64,000 nt of DNA from Nelumbo lutea. Lineage: Eukaryota > Streptophyta > Magnoliopsida > Proteales > Nelumbonaceae. Positions 10,985 through 23,235 of this stretch are shown here, one piece after another (the first letter of the stretch is position 1; each line of letters opens with the position of its first letter). Made by a program: the position numbers and the translations under genes. The notes beneath the pieces were generated by a model. The model did no database searches, was not told the origin of the DNA, and saw nothing but the letters and a program-made list of their open reading frames with translations. Where the stretch lies: assembly GCA_022828595.1 (NCBI GenBank), contig JAKGHH010000003.1:60935759-60999758 (forward strand), written 5' to 3'.

Positions 10985-12769
10985 TAGAAGGGTTAGAATC
11001 CATCTTATGGACGACCAAACCATGCTAGATGGCTGGGAAATTTTTCAAAAATTTTCAAATCCTTCTAGCAACCAATTTCTTGGTGTTTTGAAAAACTACA
11101 TTTTTCTATATCGATCTTGCATTGAACCGGAAATATTTGAAACCAAATCAAAAGGGAAAATTATACCTGATATGAACACCACAAACGCAAATCCCAAGGT
11201 GGACGTTTAGACTTAAATCTGTCCTAAAACCAACCTTCATTTAAGATGGCGCAGTGCATGGGTGACACCGGTTCAACAACACTATTTTCTCCAAAACTAC
11301 TATCCAACTTGCTTGGATTGAATTGGTTAGTGAGTCAGATCTTTCTCAATGTTTTTCTTGCAAACACTAGAAGAAAAAGTTATCAAAAATCAGTTCTTTA
11401 AAGCCTAGGTCAAATTAGGGTTTCTTGGGAGACAAAGAGAACAAGAGAGAACAAGAGAGAGAGAGAGAGGTGTTTTAGTTTAATCCGCCCTATTCTTCTT
11501 TTATATCCTTATGAAGCACTCTCCTAATCTAATTAGGAGGTTATCCAAATATGATTTGGATTTGGACTCTATTAAGAGATAAGCCTTATCCTCTTAAGAG
11601 GATAGGTGCTCCATACCCAATACCAAGCTCAGATTCGACCCAAAGCACATAACATGACAATTTAATTAATCTTATTAATTTTGGGACTTAGGCCCATTTA
11701 CTTCAAAGGTTCACGACCTAAGGTGTTGTATGGCCAATTTAGGCCTGATGTTGTATGGTATGGGACCCCAGATTGATTTCATAGAAGCCCACATGGGTTC
11801 GGCCTTGGGCCGAATTCACTACTTAAGGCTGTGAACTCTTGACCCAATCAGCACTAGTCCAGTTTGAGCCCAATATTTACATCTAAATGATCATTGGATT
11901 CAGTCACCCTATGAAGACCCAAGGATAATGGACTCATGTAAGACAAATCTCATAAGGTAATAATCCTTGTAGTGGTCTCTTACACTTAACTTCTTGGCCT
12001 ATAATGATCAAAATATTGCCTGATAGAGAATGACCTTTCCCCTGGTTGCAAGGTGTAGTGCTACACTCACTGCTCGGATGGATCCCAAGATTAAAACCTT
12101 TTGCAAATATTTTTTCATAAAATTACAGTGTACAACATATAAATACATTTTGTAAAACCAGACTTCAAACACAGGTGAATTCACTACCGGCAGTTTAGGT
12201 TTCCATCAGAGAGAGCATATGCCCCGATATTCACTTTGTCCAACAAAGGAGTCGATCATGTCACTATAATCACCCACTCAAGTGAATTCTTAGACTGCCC
12301 CAACATACCCAAGTATTTGACCCTTAATGGATCTCATTGGTTGGCATATCAAAGATAGCCCACTCCAACACCTAATGCAATATCAGAATCAAGTCTTGGG
12401 TTATGTATAACTTTCCAGTTTTGCCCATTTATCTCCAAGGTTTAGGACATAACTGAAAATTGGGTTGGGTTCAATAATTTTAATAAATACCCACTAAATG
12501 TGCTTGGGGTCTAACCCTAGCAACTGAGACAAGTTGCTCAAACTCCTTGGCAGCATACTAGTGTCAGCCTTGTCATGATAGATTCCCCAAATCTATCCAA
12601 TTGTTGTGAACATTCTAAACTAGCATGAATCTCTTAAGTGTCCAATTTAAGGGGTAATACACATAAAAATACCAATATTAACATGAAACAATAATATATT
12701 TTATTCTCTTACAAATAAATGTTCATGTACATCAATCTTATTAGAGCTAAGGGCATATACAGTCTAATA
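10985..12769 (-). mobile_element. Solo LTR of a copia element (about 1.8 kb)
   Basis: It is homologous over its length, in reverse orientation, to the 3' LTR at 43918-45812. Shared features are the start (TTAGACTGTATATGCCCTTA against TTAGACAGTTATGCCCTTA), GACACTAGTATGC/GACACTAATGTGC, AATTCACTTGAGTGGGTGAT and the end (GATTTGGTTTCAAAT, then GGATTCTAACCC). No internal coding sequence flanks it, as expected after LTR-LTR recombination. It splits the minisatellite array. The flanks (TAGAT and about TAGAA) may be a decayed target duplication. Confidence 0.75.
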
Positions 12770-13090
12770 GAATATATTTTGACTTGCTATTCGTCGAGGG
12801 GCGAAAAAACTCATGTGCTATAGGGCAATTAAGATATTTTGATTCATGATTTGTCAGGGGTAGGAAAACTCATGTGTTATAGAGCGGTGAAAACTCAATG
12901 ATTTGCGATGGGATAGGGTAGACTTATGTGTTATAGGGTGGAAAAAATGATTTACGGGGCTACAGTGGTAGAAAACTTATGTGCTATAGTGTGGGAAAAT
13001 AATGTGATTTTATATGTGATAGAGTGATGAAAAACAAATTATAATGCAATGAATATTCAAAAAGATGGAAATTCGACTGGGTGACTATTA
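12770..13090. repeat. Minisatellite-containing repeat array, right part
   Basis: It continues the array left of the solo LTR, with repeated AAAACTCATGTGCTATAG and TTTGATTCATGATTTGTC-like words. Those words also occur at 10900-10980. Confidence 0.65.
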
Positions 13091-14115
13091 CATACTTTAA
13101 TGAGAGATAAGAATGACCACCTCTTCCTCGGAAAGCAAAGATTAAAACACATTACACTTCAAAGACATAAACATTGAATATGCAAAAATTGTTAATTAAA
13201 GATTCACATCAAGAAGCACCCATCGAAAGGGGGGGATGCCCCAGTTTTGACCAATAAAAAATGATGTATAACAAAGGGATTGATTGCTCAATTTATGGTA
13301 GTGAAACTAATGATCTGTCAAAAATGGGTACCTATGGCAAATATCAAATGAGGGATTGAGTTGAATTTACTCAAACTATGTTAAGTGATAATTTTGTCAT
13401 GGTTCATTTGTCATAATGAGTTCAAGGTAGTCCCTTTCCAAAAGTTAAAGAGTTAATTGAGTGACACAATCCATATATCAAGCATACCCATATGGGAGCT
13501 ATATGGATTAAAGCTAACTTTTCATCTAGACATTATAAGGTAATTACCATTCATGAAGCATGGTCTGTTTTTTAGGATGAAATCATAATTCTCTTGAGTT
13601 GTAAGGATTAAGAGAAAGTAACCATTAACTAGTGATTTAATTGTGAGCTTGCTAGTAATATTCTAAGAGACCTTTGCTCATAAGTAATGGCACCAATCTT
13701 GAGTTTTTCGCCAAGGACCTTTGCATGGAGGCATAGTGATCGTTTGTTAAAGTTATTCATCACCATTTTCCTTACATCAAGATCAACCTTTGGTTGCTAT
13801 TCTTCTCTTGACCGAATAAATCAAGAAGAGAATGCTTCACTTTGCTCAATTCACCCTTTTCCATGTTGTTTTCTCACTCAAGTTTTAGAGAGTTTTTTTA
13901 CGACTTACTTTTTTTTGCTTCATACGGCTTCTTTTTATAGCCGCAACTTGTGGTGATCAGTAGTGCATTAAAAAAGGGTTTGGTGTAACTTGAATTTTGG
14001 TCTTCTTGGAATATTTGTCTAAAGTAATTTCTTTTTAAATGGGAGTGTTCTTTGATATAGTTCAAGTAACATTCTTTGGCTGGAGATTGATTGTTCTTTT
14101 GGTAGTTTTGGTCAT
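13091..14115. other. No gene recognised
   Basis: Unique-looking sequence. The open frame at 13687-13956 shows no recognisable domain. Confidence 0.45.
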
Positions 14116-15231
14116 CTACTCCTCCATTTGAGATGATATTATAATTATGTTCATGTTTCTGTTGTGTTGGGTCTTTCTAGTTTCTTCCCTTGTCCAAGAC
14201 CATTTTGAATTTGAAGTTTTGTTTTGGATTTCATTTGTTGAATTCAACTTGCTTGGTGAAATTGTTACATTTTGATTAGACATACCTTCCAACTTTATCT
14301 TAAATGGGCATAAGGAATCAACATTCAGCTCTCTATCCTTCATCAAGTTCTTCTTTGTTTCCTTATTTTCTAGTTCCACCAATCTTGCATTTAGAACATG
14401 GGAGGACATAGAAGATCTTCATCTTTTAAAATCGTATTATTTATGCTCTTTAATCTAGTCACCTAATTTCCACTATCTTGTTCAGGCACCACTCTTTCCT
14501 TATGGTTTCTAATTGTCCAAGGCCCTTCATTGTTCTGAGTTATTATTGTGATGGGAAGCAGCACCCATTAGCTCAAATGCTTTAACCATTTTGTCACACA
14601 AATTTGAAACCATATTTTCATCTTCAATTTGAAAACTTTCTGTTACTACTTGAGGGGGAGTCGTAAACACTTCCTTGATTCTCTTTGCCCAACTCTTACC
14701 ATAATTTTTTTCTATTTGGACTTAATATGGAGTTTTGAAAGCTTTGTATAATCACCGGAAAAAAGGGGGTCGATATGTCTACGTGCATGGTTTTTTGTCG
14801 TGCATTTCTTATGTAGATATTTAATTACATTCCCCTAATGAAGAAATCTCGCCTTACTAGGTTGAATTTAAATGGATGGGTTTGTTTTGTCAATTTGCTT
14901 TTATAACCTATAGACCCTCTTTGTTCATCTTTGCCAATAGAGTTTTCGACTTTAAGTTGGTCTTTTGGAAAGGTTATACTATGAGTTATCTTCAAATATC
15001 TCTAGTTTGGCTTAACGATATTCAATTTTTCCTTAGATGGCCTCCCTTTTTGTTCTTTGATTAAAGGCTTTAAGGCTTTAAGCTTGGCCTCATTAAATTT
15101 CTCAATTGAGGTTCCTAGCCAATTGATTGCCTCAAATAACCTTTCTTGAATATTTTAGTCATCCAAAAGCTAATCCAACCATTCTTTTTTAGATTCCCCT
15201 AGAGTAGGCCTGTCTTCCTCTTTGTTATTTT
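14116..15231 (-). pseudogene. Decayed open frame of unknown origin
   Basis: From an ATG at about 15231 the minus strand reads MENNKEEDRPTLGESKKEWL, then (after stops) RLFEAINWLGTSIEKFNEAK, later HPFKFNLVRRDFFIRGM, and finally the 97-codon open frame at 14116-14409 that opens MSSHVLNARLVELENKE. Stops interrupt it every 30-90 codons, but Lys/Glu-rich charged protein persists between them, which suggests a former gene or transposon gag. I do not recognise the family. A 60-bp tandem repeat lies just upstream on the same strand. Confidence 0.4.
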
Positions 15232-15307
15232 CCATAGATCTTTGGTCATACACCTCTCTAGAAAGAGCTCTCTCTATAGTGGTGTTTTGAATTTTTTCCC
15301 CAATGGT

Positions 15308-15535
15308 AGATCTTTCCATTGGTCAATATAAATTTCCAAGGGAACAAAGTTTGAATTTTTCTGTTCTTAGATCTTTCCATTGGCCGATTTAAATTTCCAA
15401 GGGACAAAGTTTGAATTTTTCTGTTCCTAGATCTTTCCATGGGCTGATTTAAATTTCCAAGGGAACAAAGTTTGACTTTTTCCGTTCTCAGATCTTTCCG
15501 TTGGCCGATTTAAATTTCCAAGGGAAACATTTGGC
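15308..15535. repeat. 60-bp tandem repeat, about four copies
   Basis: AGATCTTTCCATTGG recurs at 15308, 15369, 15429 and 15490, each followed by AAATTTCCAAGGGAACAAAG, a 60-61 bp period. The minus-strand open frame across it is therefore a 20-residue repeat. Confidence 0.85.
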
Positions 15536-15840
15536 TTGAGATTGAATTTTGTTGTTCTTGGAACTATGATAAAATTCTGTAGTTGCATTTTTAATCCTTC
15601 AAAAATCCTTAAAAAGAGAAAAAATATAAAACATGGAAACTAAAATGGAGAAGTAAACAACAAAAGGAATCGCAAAGAAATGGAAAAAAAAAAGAGAGAA
15701 GAACAAGAGACTAAGCCTAAGAGGAAAGTAAACTTAGAGGCACAAGGGTAGAAAGGGGGATAAATAGAAGGAATACTCCTTGAGATCAAACTGCTACTAT
15801 CTTTCCAACCCTTTTGAGAATTTGATCTCACTATACTTTA
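15536..15840. other. No gene
   Basis: A-rich spacer before the MITE at 15841. Nothing recognisable. Confidence 0.4.
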
Positions 15841-16102
15841 GGTTGTGTTTGGTTGCAGTGCAATTTTCTTTGCAGTAGTACAAATGCATGGGATGGCAAA
15901 TGAAAAAAAATGCAAATCCTCTTTTAATTTTGTTTTGGGTTTTATTTATTATTCTTCATGTCTTAATTTACTACATTTGTACTACAATCAAACAAGATAA
16001 ACTAAAATTTGAAAAAAAAAAGTCAGAATTTACACTCAAATCATTTGCACTGCCATGGTTTTGCATCAATGCAAATTTATTTGCATTGCAACCAACATAG
16101 CC
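15841..16102. mobile_element. Tourist-like (PIF/Harbinger) MITE
   Basis: The 262-bp element has inverted ends: GGTTGTGTTTGGTTGCAGTG on the left, and on the right the complement of GGCTATGTTGGTTGCAATGC. TTA is duplicated at 15838-15840 and 16103-16105, the usual Harbinger target. It has no coding capacity. Confidence 0.8.
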
Positions 16103-16291
16103 TTACACTCAATTTGGAAAGAGTACAAATACAAATACATATAAAATAATACAAAATACGAGGTTTTGCACTATACATATTTGCATTTGTACTCCTTCCA
16201 ACTTGAGCATTAGCATCTCTCTTTGAATTAGAAATGCACTAATATTTGGACTTTACCTCCTTTCTTCCCCCTCATGTGTGCATAATAATCT

Positions 16292-17686
16292 CACTATAGG
16301 AAAATGAACTTCTAGCAACAGGCAAAACCGTTGCTACAAGTACCAAAAACTGTTGTTAGAGACTTCTAGAAACAGATTAGCAACGCACACAAAATCGATG
16401 CCTCTTTCGCCATGGCGATAGGTTCTCGCAACGGTTTTCTAAAACCACTGCTAGAGTTATCATTTAGCAATGGACCATGTCTGTTGCTATAATATTATAC
16501 AAACCATTGCAAAATTATGTAAAGCAATGGAAAAAAAACTATGGCTAAAAATATTTAAAAAAGAAAAATTGATCCTTTTATTGCAATGGTTCATTATGAA
16601 AATTGTTGCTATATGATACCTATTGCAACGGTTCAAACAAAAAATTGTTGCTACATAATACCTATCGCAATAGTTTTTCATGAAAACCATGGTTATAGAA
16701 TGCTCATCGCAATGGTTTATAGAGAAAACCGTGACTACAAAATGCCGAATGCAATAGTTGAGACAGGAAGCCGTAGCTAAAGAATGACTATCACAATGGT
16801 TCTTCATGAAAATCGTGGCAAAATAATGCTTATTGCAACAATTTATAGAGAAAACCATAGGTATAGAATACCTATTGCAATGGGTTATAAAGAAAACCAT
16901 GACTAGAGAATGCCTATCGCAACAGTTTATAGAGAAAACCATGGCTACAGAATGCCAAACGCAATGGTTTATAGAGAAAACCATAGCTATAGAAAGCCTT
17001 TTGATGATTAATTTTAATTAGTTAAATAATAGTTAATATTTATTTATTTCTATTTTATAAATTATTATTCTTTTGTTAATGAATTTATGAAATTATTAAT
17101 TAATAATTTATTTTCTAGTTTACTTATTTTTAAATAGCAATCACATTAATTGTTATTGAAATTCAATATTAATGAGGTAATAATTTGTTAATTATTAATT
17201 ATATTTATTTACTTTGATAAAACCATAATTATTAATTTACTAGAAATAGTAATAAATAAATAATAAATATTATTAATTAATACTATATGATTATTATTTA
17301 TTAACTTTCAATGCATTACATTAAATAGCTAGGAATAAAAGGGTTGTAGCTAAAGATGATTAAATTCGTAGTTATAGCCACGAATAATTAAAATTCTATG
17401 GATATAGTGATAAATAGCTTTTAACCACAAACAAAAAGTTCTTTAGCCACGAACAAAATGATTGTAGCTATAAGTCAACTTCTAATTTTGTATCTTACAG
17501 CATCAAATACTTTACAACCGTGGTTATAAATATCTTTTAGCTACAGACAATTAGTTTGTAACCACGGATAATCTATCCGTAGCTAAAGCTCAACTTTTTT
17601 GCCACAGACGTAAAGTTATCCGTGGCTATAGCCTTTATTTTAGCTACGGTTTTTATGACCGTAGTTAAATTATAGTTGTTGTAGTG
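16292..17686. mobile_element. Non-autonomous CACTA transposon
   Basis: The left end begins CACTATAGGAAAATGAAC. The right end, read on the minus strand, begins CACTACAACAACTATAATTT. A 3-bp target duplication TCT sits at 16289-16291 and 17687-17689. The subterminal regions carry many short repeats in both orientations (for example variants of TAGCTACGG and ACCGTTGCTA), as in CACTA elements. No transposase remains at 1,395 bp, so it would need help from another element. Confidence 0.88.
16570..16990. repeat. 42-bp tandem repeat inside CACTA element
   Basis: About ten degenerate 42-bp units are built around GCAATGGTTTATAGAGAAAA and CCATGGCTA. Because the unit is a multiple of three, the minus strand stays open as a 14-residue repeat of the type MVFSINHC. 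That frame is a by-product of the repeat and not a gene. Confidence 0.8.
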
Positions 17687-17958
17687 TCTCTATGAATTTG
17701 AACTTTGAAGTTGTTGTTAATCTCATAGATCAGTTCATGGATTGGATTACTGAACCACCTCCCATCAAACGTGGTTGTCATTTTAGTTGCAGAACACGCA
17801 CCTTGCAACACTCGTTGCCTTTCTTTTAATTTTGTTTTAATTATCTCCTTTCTTCCCCCTCGGGTCAAATCACTGATGGTTGACTGCTTGGGTCAACGGT
17901 CTTTCATTGTTTCAATGGTTTTTCTTTTTCAAAATAGGGATTTAGGGTTAATACAATA

Positions 17959-18177
17959 GTGGTGATTTCTAGGCCAAATGGTTTAACCATCCAAATAAAT
18001 GATGGCTTTAAAGCCATGGCTCTTATAAAAGGTCTTAGTTTTGCTCATCATCTTGGTCTGGATTCAATTATTATTAAGAGAGATGCAATGGAACTTATTA
18101 TTCTCCTGTTCGATCTTGTGATGGAGGACTCTACATTTCTACAAATCCACATTGGCACATTCTCTCTTTTGTGTTAG
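17959..18177 (+). pseudogene. Possible LINE RNase H fragment
   Basis: Short + strand frame with AMALIKGLSFAHHLGLDSII followed by KRDAMELI. This resembles the middle of the RNase H domain found at the 3' end of plant LINE pol. No catalytic residues can be assigned and the rest is missing. Confidence 0.4.
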
Positions 18178-18349
18178 ATTGCAAGATGCTTCTCTCCTTT
18201 CAGGCTATCTCGGTTTCCTGTGCTTGCAAACAAGGTAAAAGTGCAATACACTCTTTTGTCAAGTTGACAATCTCTATGTTTCTAATCAATGTTAGTAAGG
18301 TGATCCCCTCTCTTTTCTGTTTGTAATAATTTGAAATCAGATTTTTGTT

Positions 18350-18620
18350 GCTTGTGCAGAGGTGTAACCTGAGCTGTGTTGGACCAGCATGACCCACTTT
18401 TGTAGGTTGCCCACACTATAGCAAGTCGTGCCTTGTTGGTATGTAGGCTTTGGTAGGTTGTGCCTACTTATCACAAATCCCTTTACAGGGAGCTTAGTAT
18501 GGCCCAAGGCCAGGACTGGTGAAGTCACATCTGCACCCACAGAATGTGCCCCAAAAATGTTCCACAACACATCCTAGTCGTGTATTGGAAACATCTTCCA
18601 ATGACAAGTATAGGAGATGT
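18350..18620 (-). repeat. GC-rich dispersed repeat, copy 1
   Basis: On the minus strand it reads CAAAAGTGGGTCATGCTGG, closely resembling the + strand near 58690-58740 (CAAAAGTGGGTTGTGCCAGC). Both copies also share a TAGTGTGG-type word just upstream. Confidence 0.5.
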
Positions 18621-18675
18621 TCTCAATGCTTGCTGAGATATGCATGTAGGGCATTTTTGGGACGTGTCCTATGGG

Positions 18676-19088
18676 TAGGGGTGTCAATTGGATTGGATTT
18701 GGTCCAACCTGATCCAGTCCAATGTAAGTCCATTACAAATGGGCCAGGTCCAATCCAATCTAATGAATATTTTGAACCATTTGTACGAGTCCAATTCAAT
18801 TTTTGGACTGTCCAATCTGTTCAAATTCTTTCTAATTTAGATAGGTTTGAATCCAAACCTAGTCCATTGACACCTATATTCTTATCTTATATCAATGGAT
18901 CAGATATTGGCTTAATCCAACCCAGTCCAATATAAATTTATTACGGATGGATCAGGTCCAATCCAATCTAATAAATATTTTGGACTGAATTGGTCCAATC
19001 CAATAGGTCTTGTTGGTCCGTGCAATTTGTCCAAATTGATTTTGGACTGGACAAGGTCCAACCCAAAACCGGTCCATTGACACCCTTA
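18676..19088. mobile_element. hAT-type MITE
   Basis: The ends are inverted: TAGGGGTGTCAATTGG on the left and the complement of TAAGGGTGTCAATGGACC on the right. An imperfect 8-bp duplication (CCTATGGG/TTTGTGGG) flanks them. Internally GGTCCAATCCAAT-type words repeat. It is 413 bp with no coding capacity. Confidence 0.7.
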
Positions 19089-19239
19089 TTTGTGGGTGGT
19101 AGATGTGAACTCCGGGCCTGGTAGGTGTGGGTCATGCTAGCCTGGCCAATTCTCCGTGCCATGTTGGATTACTATAGTGACTGGGCCAGCCCGACCCATG
19201 AATGGAATTGGGCCTATGGGCCTCAATGGAAAAAATGGA

Positions 19240-21380
19240 AAACAAATAATGAGAAATTAGCTATTTTTTCCATTTTTTGTTTTATATATAATAATACTAT
19301 TATGAAATTTTCTTTTATTTTATTTATGTATATATTTTTCAGTTTATTCAACAAACTTTTGACTTGGATTTGAGAAAGCTTGACATTCAATCAGCTAACT
19401 CATCCTCAAATCTATACTACTTTAAAAAGTATGAATAGCCTAAAGAATATTTCTGGAATTTTCTGAAGACAAATCTATACTCTATATTTAAGTTTATTGA
19501 TAAAAAATGAGGGCAAATAGGGTAGTTGGTTATTGATATTAAATGAGTTGAAAAGAGGTAATTTTAAGATTTTCAATTCATTCAATTCTCTCTCATTAAA
19601 TCCAACATTTAAGTAATTAATTTGTATTCACTTTCATTGAATCGTATATTTAAGGCTTTTTAGTTTTTTCTCAACATTAAATTCTATAATTAAATCCATA
19701 CATAATAAATTAACAATTTCAATAAATAAAAACTTATACTTTTAAGAAATTAAACCATTTTGGTCAAATGTGTCAATCCATGTTGCCACAATTAAATAAT
19801 AAAATTTAAAAGTATATAAAATGCAAAAAAATATAGAAATTAAAAAATGGGGACATTTTAAACATCATATATTTAACATATTAAACAACATAAAAGTATG
19901 ATAAACAAAGTTTTAAAAACTGACATAGAGGTCAACCCGCTTTTCCCTTCGGGTCACAAGTCATTGATTTGACTATCAAGGTCAAACGAGTCAAACCGCT
20001 CTACATCAACATTATGTGTGTGTGTGTGTGCAAAAATACACATTTTATCAATAAATAGTATAATTATGTCTTACATACATTATAGTTATGTTTTACATAT
20101 ATTACATATAATATATGTATTATCTAACATTCATTTATGTTTTTAATTTTTTATTTATAAAAATATTAAAATTACAATTTGGGGCCAAAAAGGGTTTTTT
20201 TCTGCAAAAAATAGCAAGGAAATGCACCTAAGGCCCTTGGGACGTATAGATCTTGAAAAGTTACTCAAAATAAAAAAGAAAAAAACATAACCTCAATCAG
20301 ACATCAAAGTGCAAAGTTATGGCTTCCAAAAGTTTGCACATAATTAAGTGTGCAATTTACAACATGGTCATGGGTCGAATAAGGCAATGGTTGAACTGCT
20401 CGGGTTAGACGGTTTTTAACTGAAAGGGGAATTTCAATAGAAGCAAACCTAAGGTCAAGGCCAAGTAACGGTTTGAACGGTTTAATTAGCCAGGTCAACA
20501 ACAGGTTGATAACATTGATGATAAAAAAGAAATGCTTACTATTATTGATGGAAATGGAATGTAAAATTTAAAACCAATTGGAAGTAAAACTATTTCCTAT
20601 TATCTCTCATTAAATCACATATGTAAAGTATATTCTCTTATTAAATCATATATTTATGATATATTCTTCCCATTATTAAATTCTACCAATTAAATCCACA
20701 ACATTCATTTTACTAATATAAAAATAAATATTTTGAAAAGTAATTTGAAAACAAAACAATTTTCTTCCCTCTCGATGGTGGGTAAGCAATTCAACCATTT
20801 GGGGTCAAATGTGTTAATAAGTAATGCCATAATTAAATAATGAAAATAAAAATATATAAAATATATAATACAAAAAAAAAAAGAATTGGGCACATCACTA
20901 ATATTGTATATTCATTATACTGAAAAAAATAAGTATGAAATGTAAGAAGTATTTTTATAAATGATGAAAATGGAATTCCAAAATTAAAATCAACCTAGAA
21001 ATGAAATAATGTTACATTTAGATAATAAAATTAAAAAAAAAATACAAAGAATCACAAAAATAATTTTTATACATAAGATATAATGTTATATATTTATAGA
21101 AAATAAAATATTGGGTACATCTATAATATTATACATTTATTAATTACGTTGAACAAAAATAAATATTATACATAAGATATAATTTTATCAATAATGAAAA
21201 TGTAATACAAAATTCAATGCCAACTTATTAGAAATCAAACTTTTTTTTGGGTCGTGGGTTAGTGTTTTAGGTCAAATGGATTAATTGATGATATGATAGT
21301 TAAATAATAAATATTTAAAAAGTAATAAAAAAGTACAAGTAATTAAAAGAATGTATAAAATATTATATATTAATTATGTC
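19240..21380. other. AT-rich stretch without genes
   Basis: Long A/T runs with a (GT)n run near 20013-20030. The segment 19905-20510 has GGTCAA-rich words and may be another decayed transposon. No coding sequence was recognised. Confidence 0.5.
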
Positions 21381-21900
21381 AAATAAAAATTAAGTGTGAT
21401 AAGTAAAAAATTATTTATATAATGTAGATGAAAAATATAATTTAAAACTAATCCAAAAGCAAAGCTATTTTCTTATCTAAATGATGGGTCAAAAATCCAG
21501 CTTTTCAAAAAAACTCATAATGTCATAATTGAATAATTAATATTTAAAAAAAGATTAAATACAAAAAATAAAAAAGTATAGAGTTTTGTCAAAGAAATTT
21601 TAGAGCATTTCTAATGTTATATAATCATCATATCAAATAAAAATTAAGTGTGATAAGTAAAAAATTATTTATATAATGTAGATGAAAAATATAATTTAAA
21701 ACTAATCCAAAAGCAAAGCTATTCTCTTATCTAAATGATGGGTCAAAAATCCAGCTTTTCAAAAAAATTCATAATGTCATAATTGAATAATTAATATTTA
21801 AAAAAAGATTAAATACAAAAAATAAAAAAGTATAGAATTTTGTCAAAGAAATTTTAGAGCATTTCTAATGTTATATAATCATCATATTAAATAAAAATAA
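21381..21900. repeat. 264-bp tandem duplication
   Basis: The unit containing TAAGTGTGATAAGTAAAAAA starts at 21391 and again at 21655, with near-identical intervening sequence including GATGGGTCAAAAATCCAGC. High identity implies a recent duplication. Confidence 0.9.
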
Positions 21901-21955
21901 TTGTTAAAATAAAAATTATTTTTATTTAAGACAAAAATGGAACACAAAATTTAGT

Positions 21956-21986
21956 AGTGTAGTAGTAGTAGTAGTAGTAGTAGTAA
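21956..21986. repeat. (TAG)n microsatellite
   Basis: Nine or so consecutive TAG/AGT triplets directly abut the left end of the TIR element at about 21987. Confidence 0.9.
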
Positions 21987-23235
21987 GGGGAAAATTCCCG
22001 ATCAGTATGGTCCCTGAACTTTAAAATGCGACAATCCAGTACCCAAACTTTTGAAACGCGATAATCTTGTACCTGCTGTTAACCAGTTGTTAAGTGGTAT
22101 GTGAAAAGACACAAATACCCATTAAATGTCCTCTAATTTTCTTTATCAACCATCCGCTAAAATCAAAACCAATCGTCAAAATTTTCATCCATTTTAATTT
22201 TTTCCTCTAAGCGGTAATAAACCAAATAACAATTTGAAAATTTCACACATCCATTTGCGTATTTCTTCCGCTTTTTTATTTTCTTATTTGGGTTGAAATT
22301 TGCAGGTTATTGTAGAACAATAACATTTTTGGAGAAATTCTGATGGAGCTCGAAAACCTTCCCAAGCTTCAGACATTGGATCTATCCAAATCCAATAACC
22401 AGTTCTCTGGCAACACTCCCATGGCTCTGGGTCAACTCAACAATTTGCTATACCTGTGAGCTTTTTGAATAAACATAGAGAGCTATTCATCTCTTTCTTT
22501 GTTGAATTCATGCTTCTTTCTCATTAGTCCTCTGCATCTAATCTCTTACTTTTTATCTTTTCTTTGTTTCCTTGTATCTAATCGTGTAGGAGCTATTCCT
22601 AGTGTCCTTGGCCAAAATCCCTCAGCTTACTTTCTTGTGAGAATTATTTCTCTTTATTCAAACTTGCACAGTTTTTTATTGTGTGTTTGTGCAAGAAAAT
22701 TAATTCTTGTGGTTCTAATCCATGAGCTTAACAACAACATTCAGGGGGGTGGTTGATCTCCATGCTAATCTTTCGAGCTCCTTTACCAAATCAGTTGAAG
22801 CTTTATCTAGTGGGGATTTAGGTGAGACATTAAAATTGGACAGGAAGACAAGACACAAAAGAGTTAGGCCCGACTAAGAGCTGGAACCTTGGGCATGCCA
22901 CATATGTACCAGGGATTTACTTGACACCAGTTCTCATTAGAATATAAATAAAAAACAAGAATGATCTAGAGCAATTCCAACCATCCGATGAGTGGGTCTG
23001 TTAGAAAAGATCGCGTTTGTGGTGTTTGTGATAGAGAGCTTGGGTTCTGTTTCATCTTCTTGGGGAAGAAGATAATGAACAATATGTTTTATTTCCAAGG
23101 GTAATTTTAACATTTTCAAAAGTCTTAATGGTAGGTAGTAGATTGTTGCATTTTGAAAGTTTGGGCACTAGATTGTCGCATTTTAAAGTTTGGGGACCAA
23201 ATTGTCACTCGAGCCAAAGTATAGGGTATAGATCG

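Noticed and set aside
16487..17021. Three overlapping open frames on both strands
   Set aside because: By-products of a 42-bp (multiple of three) repeat inside the CACTA element.
19905..20510. GGTCAA-rich segment as a transposon
   Set aside because: The words suggest a common plant repeat, but I could not find inverted ends or a target duplication.
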